Below, piece by piece: positions 34,353 to 41,067 of a stretch of DNA of 64,000 nucleotides. A program made the translations under genes and the position numbers. The number at the start of each line of letters is the position of its first letter. Position 1 is the first letter of the stretch. This DNA comes from Sphingosinicella terrae (GTDB taxonomy: Bacteria; Pseudomonadota; Alphaproteobacteria; Sphingomonadales; Sphingomonadaceae). Where the stretch lies: contig NZ_QDFY01000002.1 in the NCBI RefSeq assembly GCF_003347635.1, forward strand, positions 558,001 to 622,000. Reading direction: 5' to 3'. The notes under the pieces are model-generated. The model searched no databases. It was not told where the DNA came from and worked only from the letters and a program-made list of their open reading frames with translations.

Positions 34353-34982
34353 TCAGGCGCGCAGGCGCTCGGCCGAAGGAGGAGGCTGGCAACGCGCCGC
34401 TGTGTTCGCGGGGTTGGCAGTGGTCGCCAGCAGCACGTCCACCGTCGTTGCTGCGGCCTCGGCATAAGCGGGGTCGCGGTGAATCAGCGTGTGGACGATG
34501 GCGCCGTCGAGCAGGATCATCAGCGCGCGGGCGAGGCCAGGGCTGTCGGCGCGGCCCTCCTCCTCGAGCATCGAACGCATCCACGCCTCGAACTCCTTCT
34601 TGTGCCGGCGCGCGGCGAGCGAGGCCGGATGGCCTGGAAGATGCGCGAGCTCGCAGGCGGCTCGCAGGAAGCCGCAGCCGTGCCAGCTCGGATCCGAAGC
34701 CGCGGCAGCCAGCTTGCGGAAGACCCTCGACATCCTCTCCGCCGTGCTCCCGGTTGTGCCGGCCCAGCCCTGATAGCGTTCGAGGACGGGCGCGCGCCGC
34801 GCCTCGAGATAGGCGCCCATCAGGTCGTCCTTGGACCGGAAATGATAATAGAGGGTCTTCTTGGTGACCCCGGCGCGGGCGGCGATCCGGTCCATGCTGA
34901 CCGCCGACAGGCCCTCGGAATAGAACAGGTCGTCAGCAGCGATGAGGATCTCGTCGCGCGTCGTCGCGGCAGGTGGCACCAT
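34353..34982 (-). CDS. TetR/AcrR family transcriptional regulator
   Basis: A 209-residue regulator with the standard TetR N-terminus: TRDEILIAADDLFYSEGLSA followed by the helix-turn-helix MDRIAARAGVTKKTLYYHF at about residues 29-48. The C-terminal helical part contains GCGFLRAACEL, typical of the TetR_C subfamily with a GC-F-L motif. No target gene is adjacent in a divergent position; the nearest genes are a convergent exported protein and, downstream of a 228-nt gap, the GntR gene end. The ligand is unknown. Confidence 0.88.
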   Translation of the reverse strand: MVPPAATTRDEILIAADDLFYSEGLSAVSMDRIAARAGVTKKTLYYHFRSKDDLMGAYLEARRAPVLERYQGWAGTTGSTAERMSRVFRKLAAAASDPSWHGCGFLRAACELAHLPGHPASLAARRHKKEFEAWMRSMLEEEGRADSPGLARALMILLDGAIVHTLIHRDPAYAEAAATTVDVLLATTANPANTAARCQPPPSAERLRA

Positions 34983-35210
34983 CTTGCGGCTCCTTCCTTG
35001 GCCGACGATAGTCGGACATGGCCGGACGCCTGTAAACTCACCGGGGAGTATAGGTGCTGCCGTCCGTGCGAGCAGACGATCCGATTGCCGATGTCTCGGG
35101 AGCGAGGCAGGTTCGTTGCGCCGGTCCCGCTGCTTGCGGCGCGGTCACGCCCTCACCTCGCAGAGGGGCCGCGCCTTTGACGGGCGGCGAGCCTGAGTCG
35201 TCGTCCGGCG

Positions 35211-35843
35211 TCAGCCGAGGGATGTCGAAGTGGTGCGAAGCGCCTCGAGCAGCTCCGGCGCCTGCCGCTGGCGGCGGCGGTGATAGGCGCGGACCAGGCC
35301 CGCCAGCATCCTCAGGTCAGACTCCCGCCAGGCACGGGTGAGCGAGCCTTCCTCCTCGGCGAGGCCGGCGAGCACCTGCGCCTCTACCCGCCGGACGCAG
35401 GCAAGGCGATCGTTCATCCGCTCGATCGCGTCGCGATGCTCGGCGCTGCCGGCGGCGCGGACGATCTCGTGGAAGAGGCAGGGCGCGCGCATCGTCGCCC
35501 CTTCGCCCGGCATCCTGCGGGAAGGGGGGAGCGGGGGCGGCCGCCGGGACTCGCGCGCGACCGACCGGCGCAGGGCCAGAACGACCAGGGACCCGTTCCA
35601 CCCATAGAGGTCGCGCAGCTGGGCCTCGGTGGGCGAGGGCACGACGAACCCGTTATGCCGGGGGGATTCGACGAGCCGCTCGCCGACCAGCCGGTGGAGC
35701 GCGTCGCGGACCGGGGTGATGCTCGCCGTGAGCTCGGCGCCGATCGCCGCGGGCTCGAGATGGGCGCCCGGCGCGAACGCGCCCTCGAGCAGCCGCTGCT
35801 TGAGCGCCTGGTAGACGCGCTCGAAGGTGGGGCCGGGGCTCAT
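35211..35843 (-). CDS. GntR family transcriptional regulator (FadR/FCD-like)
   Basis: About 210 residues. The winged helix is at about residues 10-70 (RVYQALKQRLLEGAFAPGAH, then SITPVRDALHRLVGERLVES, then NGFVVPSPTEAQLRDLY), the standard GntR N-terminus of the FadR group. The C-terminal half is helical and short for an FCD domain. The ATG at 35843 lies 32 nt after the PhyH gene stop; a longer frame overlapping PhyH is open to 35897 but unsupported. It is the last gene of the luxR-luxI-phyH run and could respond to the dioxygenase product. Confidence 0.85.
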   Translation of the reverse strand: MSPGPTFERVYQALKQRLLEGAFAPGAHLEPAAIGAELTASITPVRDALHRLVGERLVESPRHNGFVVPSPTEAQLRDLYGWNGSLVVLALRRSVARESRRPPPLPPSRRMPGEGATMRAPCLFHEIVRAAGSAEHRDAIERMNDRLACVRRVEAQVLAGLAEEEGSLTRAWRESDLRMLAGLVRAYHRRRQRQAPELLEALRTTSTSLG

Positions 35844-35874
35844 CGCCCCGGCCACCCGACATGGGCCGACGGCG

Positions 35875-36750
35875 TCACGCCGCCTGCTCGAAGGCATGCG
35901 CGTCGACGGCCTTCCGCTGGTGCGGGCGGAGCGCGTCGGCGGCGGCGAGCGGGCCCGGTTCCGTGTCGGCCAGCAGGATCGACGGGCAGCGGCCCTCGTA
36001 ATTGCCGAGATTGGGCCGGTGCTGGCGATAGCCGATCAGCGCCGCCAGCTCGGGCGTGAAGGTGCGGGCGATTTCCGGCGGGTAGGCGAGGAACTGGTTC
36101 TCGTAGGTCCTGAGCCAGCCGAGGCTGTAGCCGGTGACCATGCCGCGGCGGACCTCTGTGCTGCGATTGGCGCCGGCGCCGTGGAGGGTCGATCCGAGGA
36201 AGAGGAGCGCCGATCCGGGCTCGAGCTCCGCCACCGTCTCGCCGGATTGCGGGTCCGGGAGCAAGGCGCGCGGGCCATGGCTTTCCGGCCAGAGCCGGGT
36301 CGCGCCATTGTCGCGCCTGTAGCGGGTAAAGGGCCACATCACGTTGAGGAGATATTCGATCTCGCCGACCGGCCCCTGCCACATGTCCTGGTCGCGGTGC
36401 GGCATCTGCGCGAGCGCGCCGGGATGGACGGCGATCGCCTGGGTGAGGTTGAGCTGGATGCGGTCGCACCAGGGCAGGAGCAGCCGCTCGGCAATGCCGG
36501 TGACCAGAGGCTGAAGGACCAGCTCTGCGGTATGACGGGAACGCGCCAGCAGCCGGCCGAACCGCTTGGTGCGCTCGCCATAGAAGCGCCCTTCGCAAAA
36601 GGGCGTCTCCGCAAAATCGGCCGCCAGGTCGGCGTCCAGCCTCTCGACCAGCTCGCGCGGGACCAGGTCGGGGATGACGCAGAAGCCCTCGGCGAGGAGC
36701 CGTTCGGTCCAGCGATCGACGAGGGAATTGGTCTTGGGGATGGTCTTCAT
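35875..36750 (-). CDS. Phytanoyl-CoA dioxygenase (PhyH) family protein
   Basis: A 291-residue Fe(II)/2-oxoglutarate-dependent oxygenase of the PhyH family. The metal-binding HxD is His118-Arg-Asp120 in QMPHRDQDMWQG; the distal His lies in FLGSTLHGAGANRS, followed by RRGMVTGYSLGWLR, whose Arg fits 2-oxoglutarate binding. It lies 12 nt after luxI on the same strand and is very likely under quorum-sensing control. A luxI-phyH neighbourhood is known to recur in sphingomonads. The substrate is unknown; hydroxylation of an acyl chain, an acyl-homoserine lactone or another small molecule is possible. The ATG follows GGGAGGACGAG. Confidence 0.9.
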   Translation of the reverse strand: MKTIPKTNSLVDRWTERLLAEGFCVIPDLVPRELVERLDADLAADFAETPFCEGRFYGERTKRFGRLLARSRHTAELVLQPLVTGIAERLLLPWCDRIQLNLTQAIAVHPGALAQMPHRDQDMWQGPVGEIEYLLNVMWPFTRYRRDNGATRLWPESHGPRALLPDPQSGETVAELEPGSALLFLGSTLHGAGANRSTEVRRGMVTGYSLGWLRTYENQFLAYPPEIARTFTPELAALIGYRQHRPNLGNYEGRCPSILLADTEPGPLAAADALRPHQRKAVDAHAFEQAA

Positions 36751-36762
36751 CTCGTCCTCCCT

Positions 36763-37383
36763 TCAGGCGGCCTGAAGGGCCGGTTCGGTCGCGGGACGCA
36801 CCGCGCGGCCGACGCCGCTGGCGGCGAGCAGGGGCGGCGTATCGGCGTCGATGTCGATCCGCAGCGCGCCCAGCATCCTGCCGCCGATCCGGCGCGGCAG
36901 GCCGAGCGGGCGGCAGCGCCAGCCGAAGGCCAGGATCTGCTGCAGCCAACCCATCTCGGCAACGCCGGTGTAGGTCGTGATGCCGGCGGCGAGCGCATGC
37001 TCGACCAGCGCCGACACCAGGCGGTTGCGGACCTCGAGCCGGTCGGCGGCAGCCAGGCGGCGATCCAGGCAGAAGCGCGTGATCTCCCTTGTATCGGATC
37101 CTCGCGGGGGTGGGCTCGCGCACAACTGCGGAAAGAGCGTGTCGAGGATGTGGGGGTGCGTCGTCCTCAGCAGCCGGGCGGAGGCGAGATGACGGCCGTC
37201 GCGGTCGGTCAGGATCAGGTAGACGGCATGCTCGTCGTCATACTGGTCGATCTCGTAGCGGTCGTCGATGACCGGAACGTCCCATTTGAGGAGGTCGACG
37301 AAGACGCGCTTGCGCGCGGCGAACATGGCGCGAAGCGCCGGCGTCTCGAATGGATGGCGGACCTTGTCGGCGATGAGAAGCAT
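36763..37383 (-). CDS. Acyl-homoserine lactone synthase (LuxI family)
   Basis: A 206-residue autoinducer synthase. The invariant LuxI residues are present: Arg24, Phe28, Trp34, Asp46 and Asp49 at the N-terminus (FAARKRVFVDLLKWDVP, then YEIDQYDDEHAVYL), Arg in SARLLRTTHPH, Phe in TLFPQLC, and Glu and Arg in REITRFCLD. It makes an N-acyl-homoserine lactone from S-adenosylmethionine and an acyl donor in the cytoplasm. It follows a luxR gene (76-nt interval with a perfect dyad) and precedes phyH by 12 nt. The ATG follows GGGAGAGTGAC. Chain length cannot be read from sequence. Confidence 0.95.
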   Translation of the reverse strand: MLLIADKVRHPFETPALRAMFAARKRVFVDLLKWDVPVIDDRYEIDQYDDEHAVYLILTDRDGRHLASARLLRTTHPHILDTLFPQLCASPPPRGSDTREITRFCLDRRLAAADRLEVRNRLVSALVEHALAAGITTYTGVAEMGWLQQILAFGWRCRPLGLPRRIGGRMLGALRIDIDADTPPLLAASGVGRAVRPATEPALQAA

Positions 37384-37439
37384 GTCACTCTCCCTGCGTT
37401 GAGCAGGGGCAGCTTCGCCGCGGGCAAGCTTCGCCGGCT

Positions 37440-37457
37440 ATTCCCTGAAAAGGGAAT
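37440..37457. promoter_or_regulatory. Candidate lux box: 18-bp perfect dyad upstream of luxI
   Basis: ATTCCCT, 4 nt, AGGGAAT. Its centre is 65 nt upstream of the luxI start codon, a fitting place for a LuxR-type operator. It starts 3 nt past the luxR stop, so a terminator hairpin is an alternative, but there is no T-tract on either strand. Confidence 0.45.
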
Positions 37458-37459
37458 GG

Positions 37460-38209
37460 TCAGCGCCGGAAGATGTCATGGAAGCTGATCGATCCCTCGA
37501 ACAAGGCGTGGATGGCGACGAAGCTCCGCTTGCCGACGCCGTAGCGCTCGCGCGCCATCTTCACGTGCCGCGCCACCGTATCCTCCTTGACGCCGAGGAT
37601 GCGGCTGATCTCCCAGTCCGACTTGCCGCGGCCGACCCAGATGATGCACTCGCGCTGGCGATCGGTCAGGCGGGGGAGGGGTTCGCGGTCGCCGGCGCGC
37701 ACCCGCCACAGCCGGCGCGCGGCCTCGAAGGCGAAGGCGCCGACCAGCTGCGCCGAGGGGAGGGCGTCCTCAGGCACTACGATGCCGGCAGGGTTGGCGA
37801 AGGAGCAGGAGCCGTTCGACTCGCCCGGGACATGGGCGGGAATGGTGAAGCCGTCGCCTATCCCCTTGGCGACGGCGCGGGCGAGGATCTCGTGGTCTCC
37901 GGGCGTCAGCGCGATCAGCCTGGGCAGCTCCGACCAGGCAAAGCCGACGCTGGTGACGTGGCTGGCGCGGTGGACCGGGTCCGACACGCCCAGCCGGTTG
38001 CGGTCATAATAGTCGACCCAGTCGTCCGGATAATTGTGCAGGCGGATCGCCGTCTCCGCGGTCTCGCGCACGTCGACATGATGCGAGAGGGCGAAATGGT
38101 GGAAGCCCATCTCGCGGGTGACCTCGCCGAGGGCTCCGGCGAGATCGGTCTCGGACCGGATCAGGGAAATTTCACGCAGGAAGGATTCCGCCCGCTCGAA
38201 GCTGGCCAT
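37460..38209 (-). CDS. LuxR family autoinducer-binding transcriptional regulator
   Basis: A 249-residue quorum-sensing regulator. The N-terminal autoinducer domain keeps the key pocket residues in order: Trp and Tyr in NYPDDWVDYYDRN (TraR W57 and Y61), Asp-Pro in VSDPVHRAS (D70, P71) and Trp in GFAWSEL (W85). The C-terminal GerE helix-turn-helix is LTDRQRECIIWVGRGKSDWE, then ISRILGVKEDTVARHVKMAR. It is upstream of luxI on the same strand and is the presumed cognate receptor. The ATG is the first in frame, with a weak upstream purine stretch. Confidence 0.93.
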   Translation of the reverse strand: MASFERAESFLREISLIRSETDLAGALGEVTREMGFHHFALSHHVDVRETAETAIRLHNYPDDWVDYYDRNRLGVSDPVHRASHVTSVGFAWSELPRLIALTPGDHEILARAVAKGIGDGFTIPAHVPGESNGSCSFANPAGIVVPEDALPSAQLVGAFAFEAARRLWRVRAGDREPLPRLTDRQRECIIWVGRGKSDWEISRILGVKEDTVARHVKMARERYGVGKRSFVAIHALFEGSISFHDIFRR

Positions 38210-38541
38210 GCGACAGCGCGTCCGATCCCGAGGGGCATTCCAAGCTGCCGGTCCCGAAATCGTCCCTTGAGCGACGCAACCGGGTCTCGACCGCTCGCGT
38301 CGCGGGTTGAGAGCGGAGCAGAATTAGCGCGATCGCCGCTCGATGCAAAGAGAAGAGGACGCCCGGAAACCAAATATCTCAATTATAATTACACGTGCAG
38401 GCGCAACTCTCTGCCCCTTGCGTGGAGGCGGTAGCAATAACCGCCCTGTCTTGACTGGGCATCGGGATCGACTTCGGAAGGCGCCGGCCTGTTCGTCGCG
38501 GCCGGCCTGCCTGGCGTCTTCCGTCGGCAAGGAGAGGGTGA
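38210..38541. promoter_or_regulatory. Divergent luxR-luxR intergenic region with imperfect dyad
   Basis: A 332-bp divergent promoter region. At 38443-38460 there is an 18-bp dyad, GCCCTGTC then TTGACTGGGC (one T-T mismatch), centred about 90 nt before the second luxR. It could be a LuxR binding site. An AT-rich segment at 38370-38395 (TCTCAATTATAATTACA) fits a promoter. No gene is seen. Confidence 0.4.
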
Positions 38542-39270
38542 TTGTCCTACTCCGGTCTCGTCGACGAGTTCGATCGCAGGGTGGCCTTGTGCGAGTCCGA
38601 CCTGCAGCTGCGGGCGCTGCTCGACGAGGTCATGCGCGAGATGGGCTTCGACTATTTCGCGCTGCTCCATCATGCCAGCTTGGGACGACGCGCAACCGGC
38701 TTCGTGCGCGTCGACAGCTATCCGGAAGGCTGGGAGGAGGAGCTGGTCGGAAGCGGCCTGATCGGCTGCGATCCCGTCCATGTCGCCAGCGGCCGCACCC
38801 AGGCCGCCTTCCGCTGGGACGAGCTCGGGCGGTTCGCCGCGATCGGGCCCCTCCAGCGCGAGGTGCTGGAAAGGAGCGCCCGGTTCGGCCTGGGCACCGG
38901 CTTCACCGTCCCGGCGAACGTGCCCGGAGAGCCGGCCGGCTCCTGCTCGTTCGCCGTGCGCCGCGGGCGAGGTCTTCCGCGCCCGGCGCTGGGCTGCGCC
39001 GAACTGGTGGGCGCGCATGCCTTCCGGGCCGCGCGGCGGTTGAGGGGGATGCCCGCCGATGTCGCGTCGACGCCGCGCCTGAGCCGGCGCGAGGCCCAAT
39101 GCCTCCAGTTCGTCGCCGCCGGAAAGACGGACTGGGAGATCGCCATGATCCTCGGCATCGGCCACGAGACGGCGCGCCAATATGTGAAGAGCCTGCGCCG
39201 GCGGCTGGGCGTCGTCAGCCGCGCGCAGCTGGCCGTGCGCGGGCTTCGGGACGGGCTGATAAGCTTCTAG
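38542..39270 (+). CDS. LuxR family regulator, altered autoinducer pocket
   Basis: A 242-residue LuxR-type protein, divergent from the luxR-luxI pair and clearly homologous to that LuxR over its whole length. The TTG at 38542 follows AAGGAGAGGGTGA, a strong ribosome binding site; no earlier ATG fits. DNA-binding domain: LSRREAQCLQFVAAGKTDWE, then IAMILGIGHETARQYVKSLR. Pocket residues Trp (SYPEGWEEEL), Asp-Pro (GCDPVHVAS) and Trp (FRWDEL) are kept, but the position of TraR Tyr61 is Leu. This second receptor has no own synthase. It may sense the same signal with different affinity or a foreign one. Confidence 0.9.
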   Translation: MSYSGLVDEFDRRVALCESDLQLRALLDEVMREMGFDYFALLHHASLGRRATGFVRVDSYPEGWEEELVGSGLIGCDPVHVASGRTQAAFRWDELGRFAAIGPLQREVLERSARFGLGTGFTVPANVPGEPAGSCSFAVRRGRGLPRPALGCAELVGAHAFRAARRLRGMPADVASTPRLSRREAQCLQFVAAGKTDWEIAMILGIGHETARQYVKSLRRRLGVVSRAQLAVRGLRDGLISF

Positions 39271-39357
39271 GCCGCCACAGGGGCGGGACGGGCCGGGCCG
39301 CCTCGGCCGGAGACATCGTCTTGCGCAGGGGCTGGCAGGCGGCGCCTCCATCCCCGC

Positions 39358-39699
39358 TCAGTCCTTCGCCGAGGCCTCGCCTCCGGAGCCCCGCTGCGGA
39401 AACTGATCCAGGGCACGCCGCCAGCGTCGCTCGACGAGATAGAGGGCATCATAGCCGCCCAGCGACAGCATGGCGGCGCTGAAGGCGGCGAGGCTGGTCG
39501 ACAGGCCGAGCAGCTCGGTGAGCGCGGTCGCCGCGATGGCGAGGAGCGGCATGATGAGCAGCCGCCGGATCCACCAGCGGCGGTCGGGCGTCCGGCTCGC
39601 CTCGAGCTCGCGGCCGTAGGAGGCGGCAAGGCCGGCGAGCAGGGCCAGCGCGATGGCGCCATACAGCGCGCCCTCCTCGATCCAGCGCCACCCCCTCAT
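39358..39699 (-). CDS. Holin-like small membrane protein
   Basis: A 113-residue protein with about three transmembrane helices: EEGALYGAIALALLAGLAAS, then LLIMPLLAIAATALTELLGL, then STSLAAFSAAMLSLGGYDAL, followed by a charged cytoplasmic tail. Size and topology resemble the LydA/superfamily III phage holins. Its start overlaps the small HTH gene stop as ATGA, so the two are translated together. No lysis enzyme lies next to it. Holin function is inferred from topology and from the repressor context. Confidence 0.6.
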   Translation of the reverse strand: MRGWRWIEEGALYGAIALALLAGLAASYGRELEASRTPDRRWWIRRLLIMPLLAIAATALTELLGLSTSLAAFSAAMLSLGGYDALYLVERRWRRALDQFPQRGSGGEASAKD

Positions 39700-39896
39700 C
39701 GGCCCGCGCCCGGGTTGGAGCCGTCGGGCGCGTGGCTCTCCATGAAGGCGAGCACGCGCCGGACCGTGGCGGGCCGCGGCTCGCGGCCGTCGCGCAGGTT
39801 GAACAGGAAATTGGGATCGCCGAGCGCGTCGCGGCCGAACCGCGTCGGGGGCATCCGGCTCTGCCTGAGATAGGCCTCGATCCGTTGAAGCAGCAT
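39696..39896 (-). CDS. Small helix-turn-helix protein
   Basis: A 66-residue protein reading MLLQRIEAYLRQSRMPPTRF, then GRDALGDPNFLFNLRDGREP, then ATVRRVLAFMESHAP. The pattern helix, helix, D-P-N-F-L-x-N-L-R-x-G-R, helix is that of a minimal XRE-type DNA-binding domain seen in several alphaproteobacteria. It is divergent from the S24 repressor and upstream of the holin-like gene, so it resembles a cro-like or early regulator of a phage switch. The start is at the ATG facing the operator cluster. Confidence 0.65.
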   Translation of the reverse strand: MLLQRIEAYLRQSRMPPTRFGRDALGDPNFLFNLRDGREPRPATVRRVLAFMESHAPDGSNPGAGR

Positions 39897-39964
39897 AGGA
39901 AACTCCGAATCACTAGAGGCACATGTTCCCTGTTTGTTTCCTACTTGTCTAGGGATTTTCCTAG
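39896..39964. promoter_or_regulatory. Operator-like repeats in the S24 repressor divergent promoter
   Basis: An inverted repeat TAGGAAAC (39896-39903) with GTTTCCTA (39936-39943) and a second dyad CTAGG (39949-39953) with CCTAG (39960-39964); CACTAG and CTAGTG also pair. The core TTTCCTAC recurs inverted at 40675-40684 on the far side of the repressor gene, as expected for operators of one repressor. Confidence 0.5.
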
Positions 39965-39979
39965 TGCTAGAAGATCGGC

Positions 39980-40633
39980 ATGTCAGGCATCGACCAGCGC
40001 GCCGCGCTCGAGCGGCTCATACGGGAGAGGCGGGAGGATTATGCCGGCCTCTCGCGGCTGCTCGGCCGCAATCCCGCTTACATCCAGCAGTTCATCAAGC
40101 GCGGCTCGCCGCGCAAGCTCGACGCCGACGATGTCCATGTCCTCGCCCGCTATTTCGGCGTCAGCGAGGCGGAGCTGGGGGGGCGCGACGCTGCCGCCTC
40201 CGGCCCCGGCGCCCGCTTTGTCCAGGTGGCGCGGCTCGATGTCGCGGCCTCTGCCGGTCCTGGCGCACTGGTCGAGGGCGAGGAGGCGGTCTCCCCGATC
40301 GCCTTCGATGAAGGCTGGCTTCGCCAGCTGTGCGGGGCGCGGTCCGGCGACCTCTCCTTCATCCGGGTGCAGGGGGATTCGATGGCGCCGACGCTCGCCG
40401 ACGGCGACGACATCCTCGTCGACCGCAGCGATCGCGCCGAGCGCCTGCGCGACGGCATCTATGTCCTTCGCCGTGAGGACAGCCTGATGGTGAAGCGGCT
40501 GGCGCCGAGCCCCGCCGGACGGCTGGTGACGATCAAGAGCGACAATCCGGCCTATCCGGAATGGCGCGACTGCGACCTCGCGACCGTCGAGATCCTCGGG
40601 CGGGTGGTGTGGGCCGGCCGCCGGCTGCGCTGA
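39980..40633 (+). CDS. S24 family (LexA/CI-like) repressor-peptidase
   Basis: A 217-residue regulator. The N-terminal domain is XRE-like (LSRLLGRNPAYIQQFIKRGS, then LDADDVHVLARYFGVSEAEL), the C-terminal an S24 peptidase: the catalytic Ser is in FIRVQGDSMAPTLADGDDIL (about residue 134) and the Lys in DSLMVKRLAP (about 173). Such proteins self-cleave or are degraded on RecA activation and then release their operons. The cleavage site is not obvious. It is divergent from the HTH/holin-like genes and followed by the YD-repeat genes; operator-like motifs lie on both sides. Confidence 0.88.
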   Translation: MSGIDQRAALERLIRERREDYAGLSRLLGRNPAYIQQFIKRGSPRKLDADDVHVLARYFGVSEAELGGRDAAASGPGARFVQVARLDVAASAGPGALVEGEEAVSPIAFDEGWLRQLCGARSGDLSFIRVQGDSMAPTLADGDDILVDRSDRAERLRDGIYVLRREDSLMVKRLAPSPAGRLVTIKSDNPAYPEWRDCDLATVEILGRVVWAGRRLR

Positions 40634-40637
40634 CCAA

Positions 40638-40689
40638 TCCTACATAATCACGGCCAAGGCCGATTGTAGGATACTTGTAGGAAATTTCC
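40638..40689. promoter_or_regulatory. Operator-like/terminator repeats downstream of the S24 gene
   Basis: TCCTACA and TGTAGGA with CGGCC and GGCCG inside form a 34-bp inverted repeat (40638-40671). TTGTAGGA is then repeated at 40664-40671 and 40675-40682, and a GGAAATTTCC palindrome follows (40680-40689). The structure could terminate the S24 transcript. The shared motif TTTCCTAC suggests repressor binding ahead of the YD-repeat genes. Confidence 0.5.
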
Positions 40690-40793
40690 GCTCATTCTCC
40701 TGGGTACATCGTCGGGCCGCTCCTTCCGGCTCTGCGATGGCCCCGCCGGGCTCGCCCCCTGGCCCGGCGGGGAACGCCAACAGGAGACATGCG

Positions 40794-41006
40794 ATGAAAC
40801 CTCTCGAGAAATGCCTGCTCGCGCTTGCCGCGGCGAGCATCACTGCCGCGGCCCTGGCCGAGGAGATCATCACCTACCGCTACGACGCCCGCGGGCGCCT
40901 GGTGAAGGTGGAGCGGGCGGGCGACGTCAATGCCGGCGTCAACACCAGCTACACCTACGACAAGGCGGACAACCGCACCAACAAGACGACCACCGGCGCG
41001 CCCTGA
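40794..41006 (+). CDS. Minimal exported YD-repeat (RHS) protein
   Basis: A 70-residue product: signal peptide (MKPLEKCLLALAAASITAAA, cut near ALA-EE), then just one and a half YD repeats, ITYRYDARGRLVKVERAG and TSYTYDKADNRTNKTTTG. Ends in Pro-stop. The ATG at 40794 follows CAGGAGACATGCG. YD repeats normally occur in tandem in proteins of over 1000 residues, so this is either a real mini-protein or a detached piece of the large RHS gene 62 nt downstream. The complete signal peptide and good ribosome binding site favour expression. Confidence 0.7.
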   Translation: MKPLEKCLLALAAASITAAALAEEIITYRYDARGRLVKVERAGDVNAGVNTSYTYDKADNRTNKTTTGAP

Positions 41007-41067
41007 CCGGCGCGCCGGCGACGGGATCAACCCGGCGCTCTGCGCCACCGACTTCGGAGTATCCAAG

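Noticed and set aside
40930..41067. A longer N-terminus for the RHS protein.
   Set aside because: It overlaps the mini YD-repeat gene and would put a Pro/Arg-rich stretch before the signal peptide starting at 41068.
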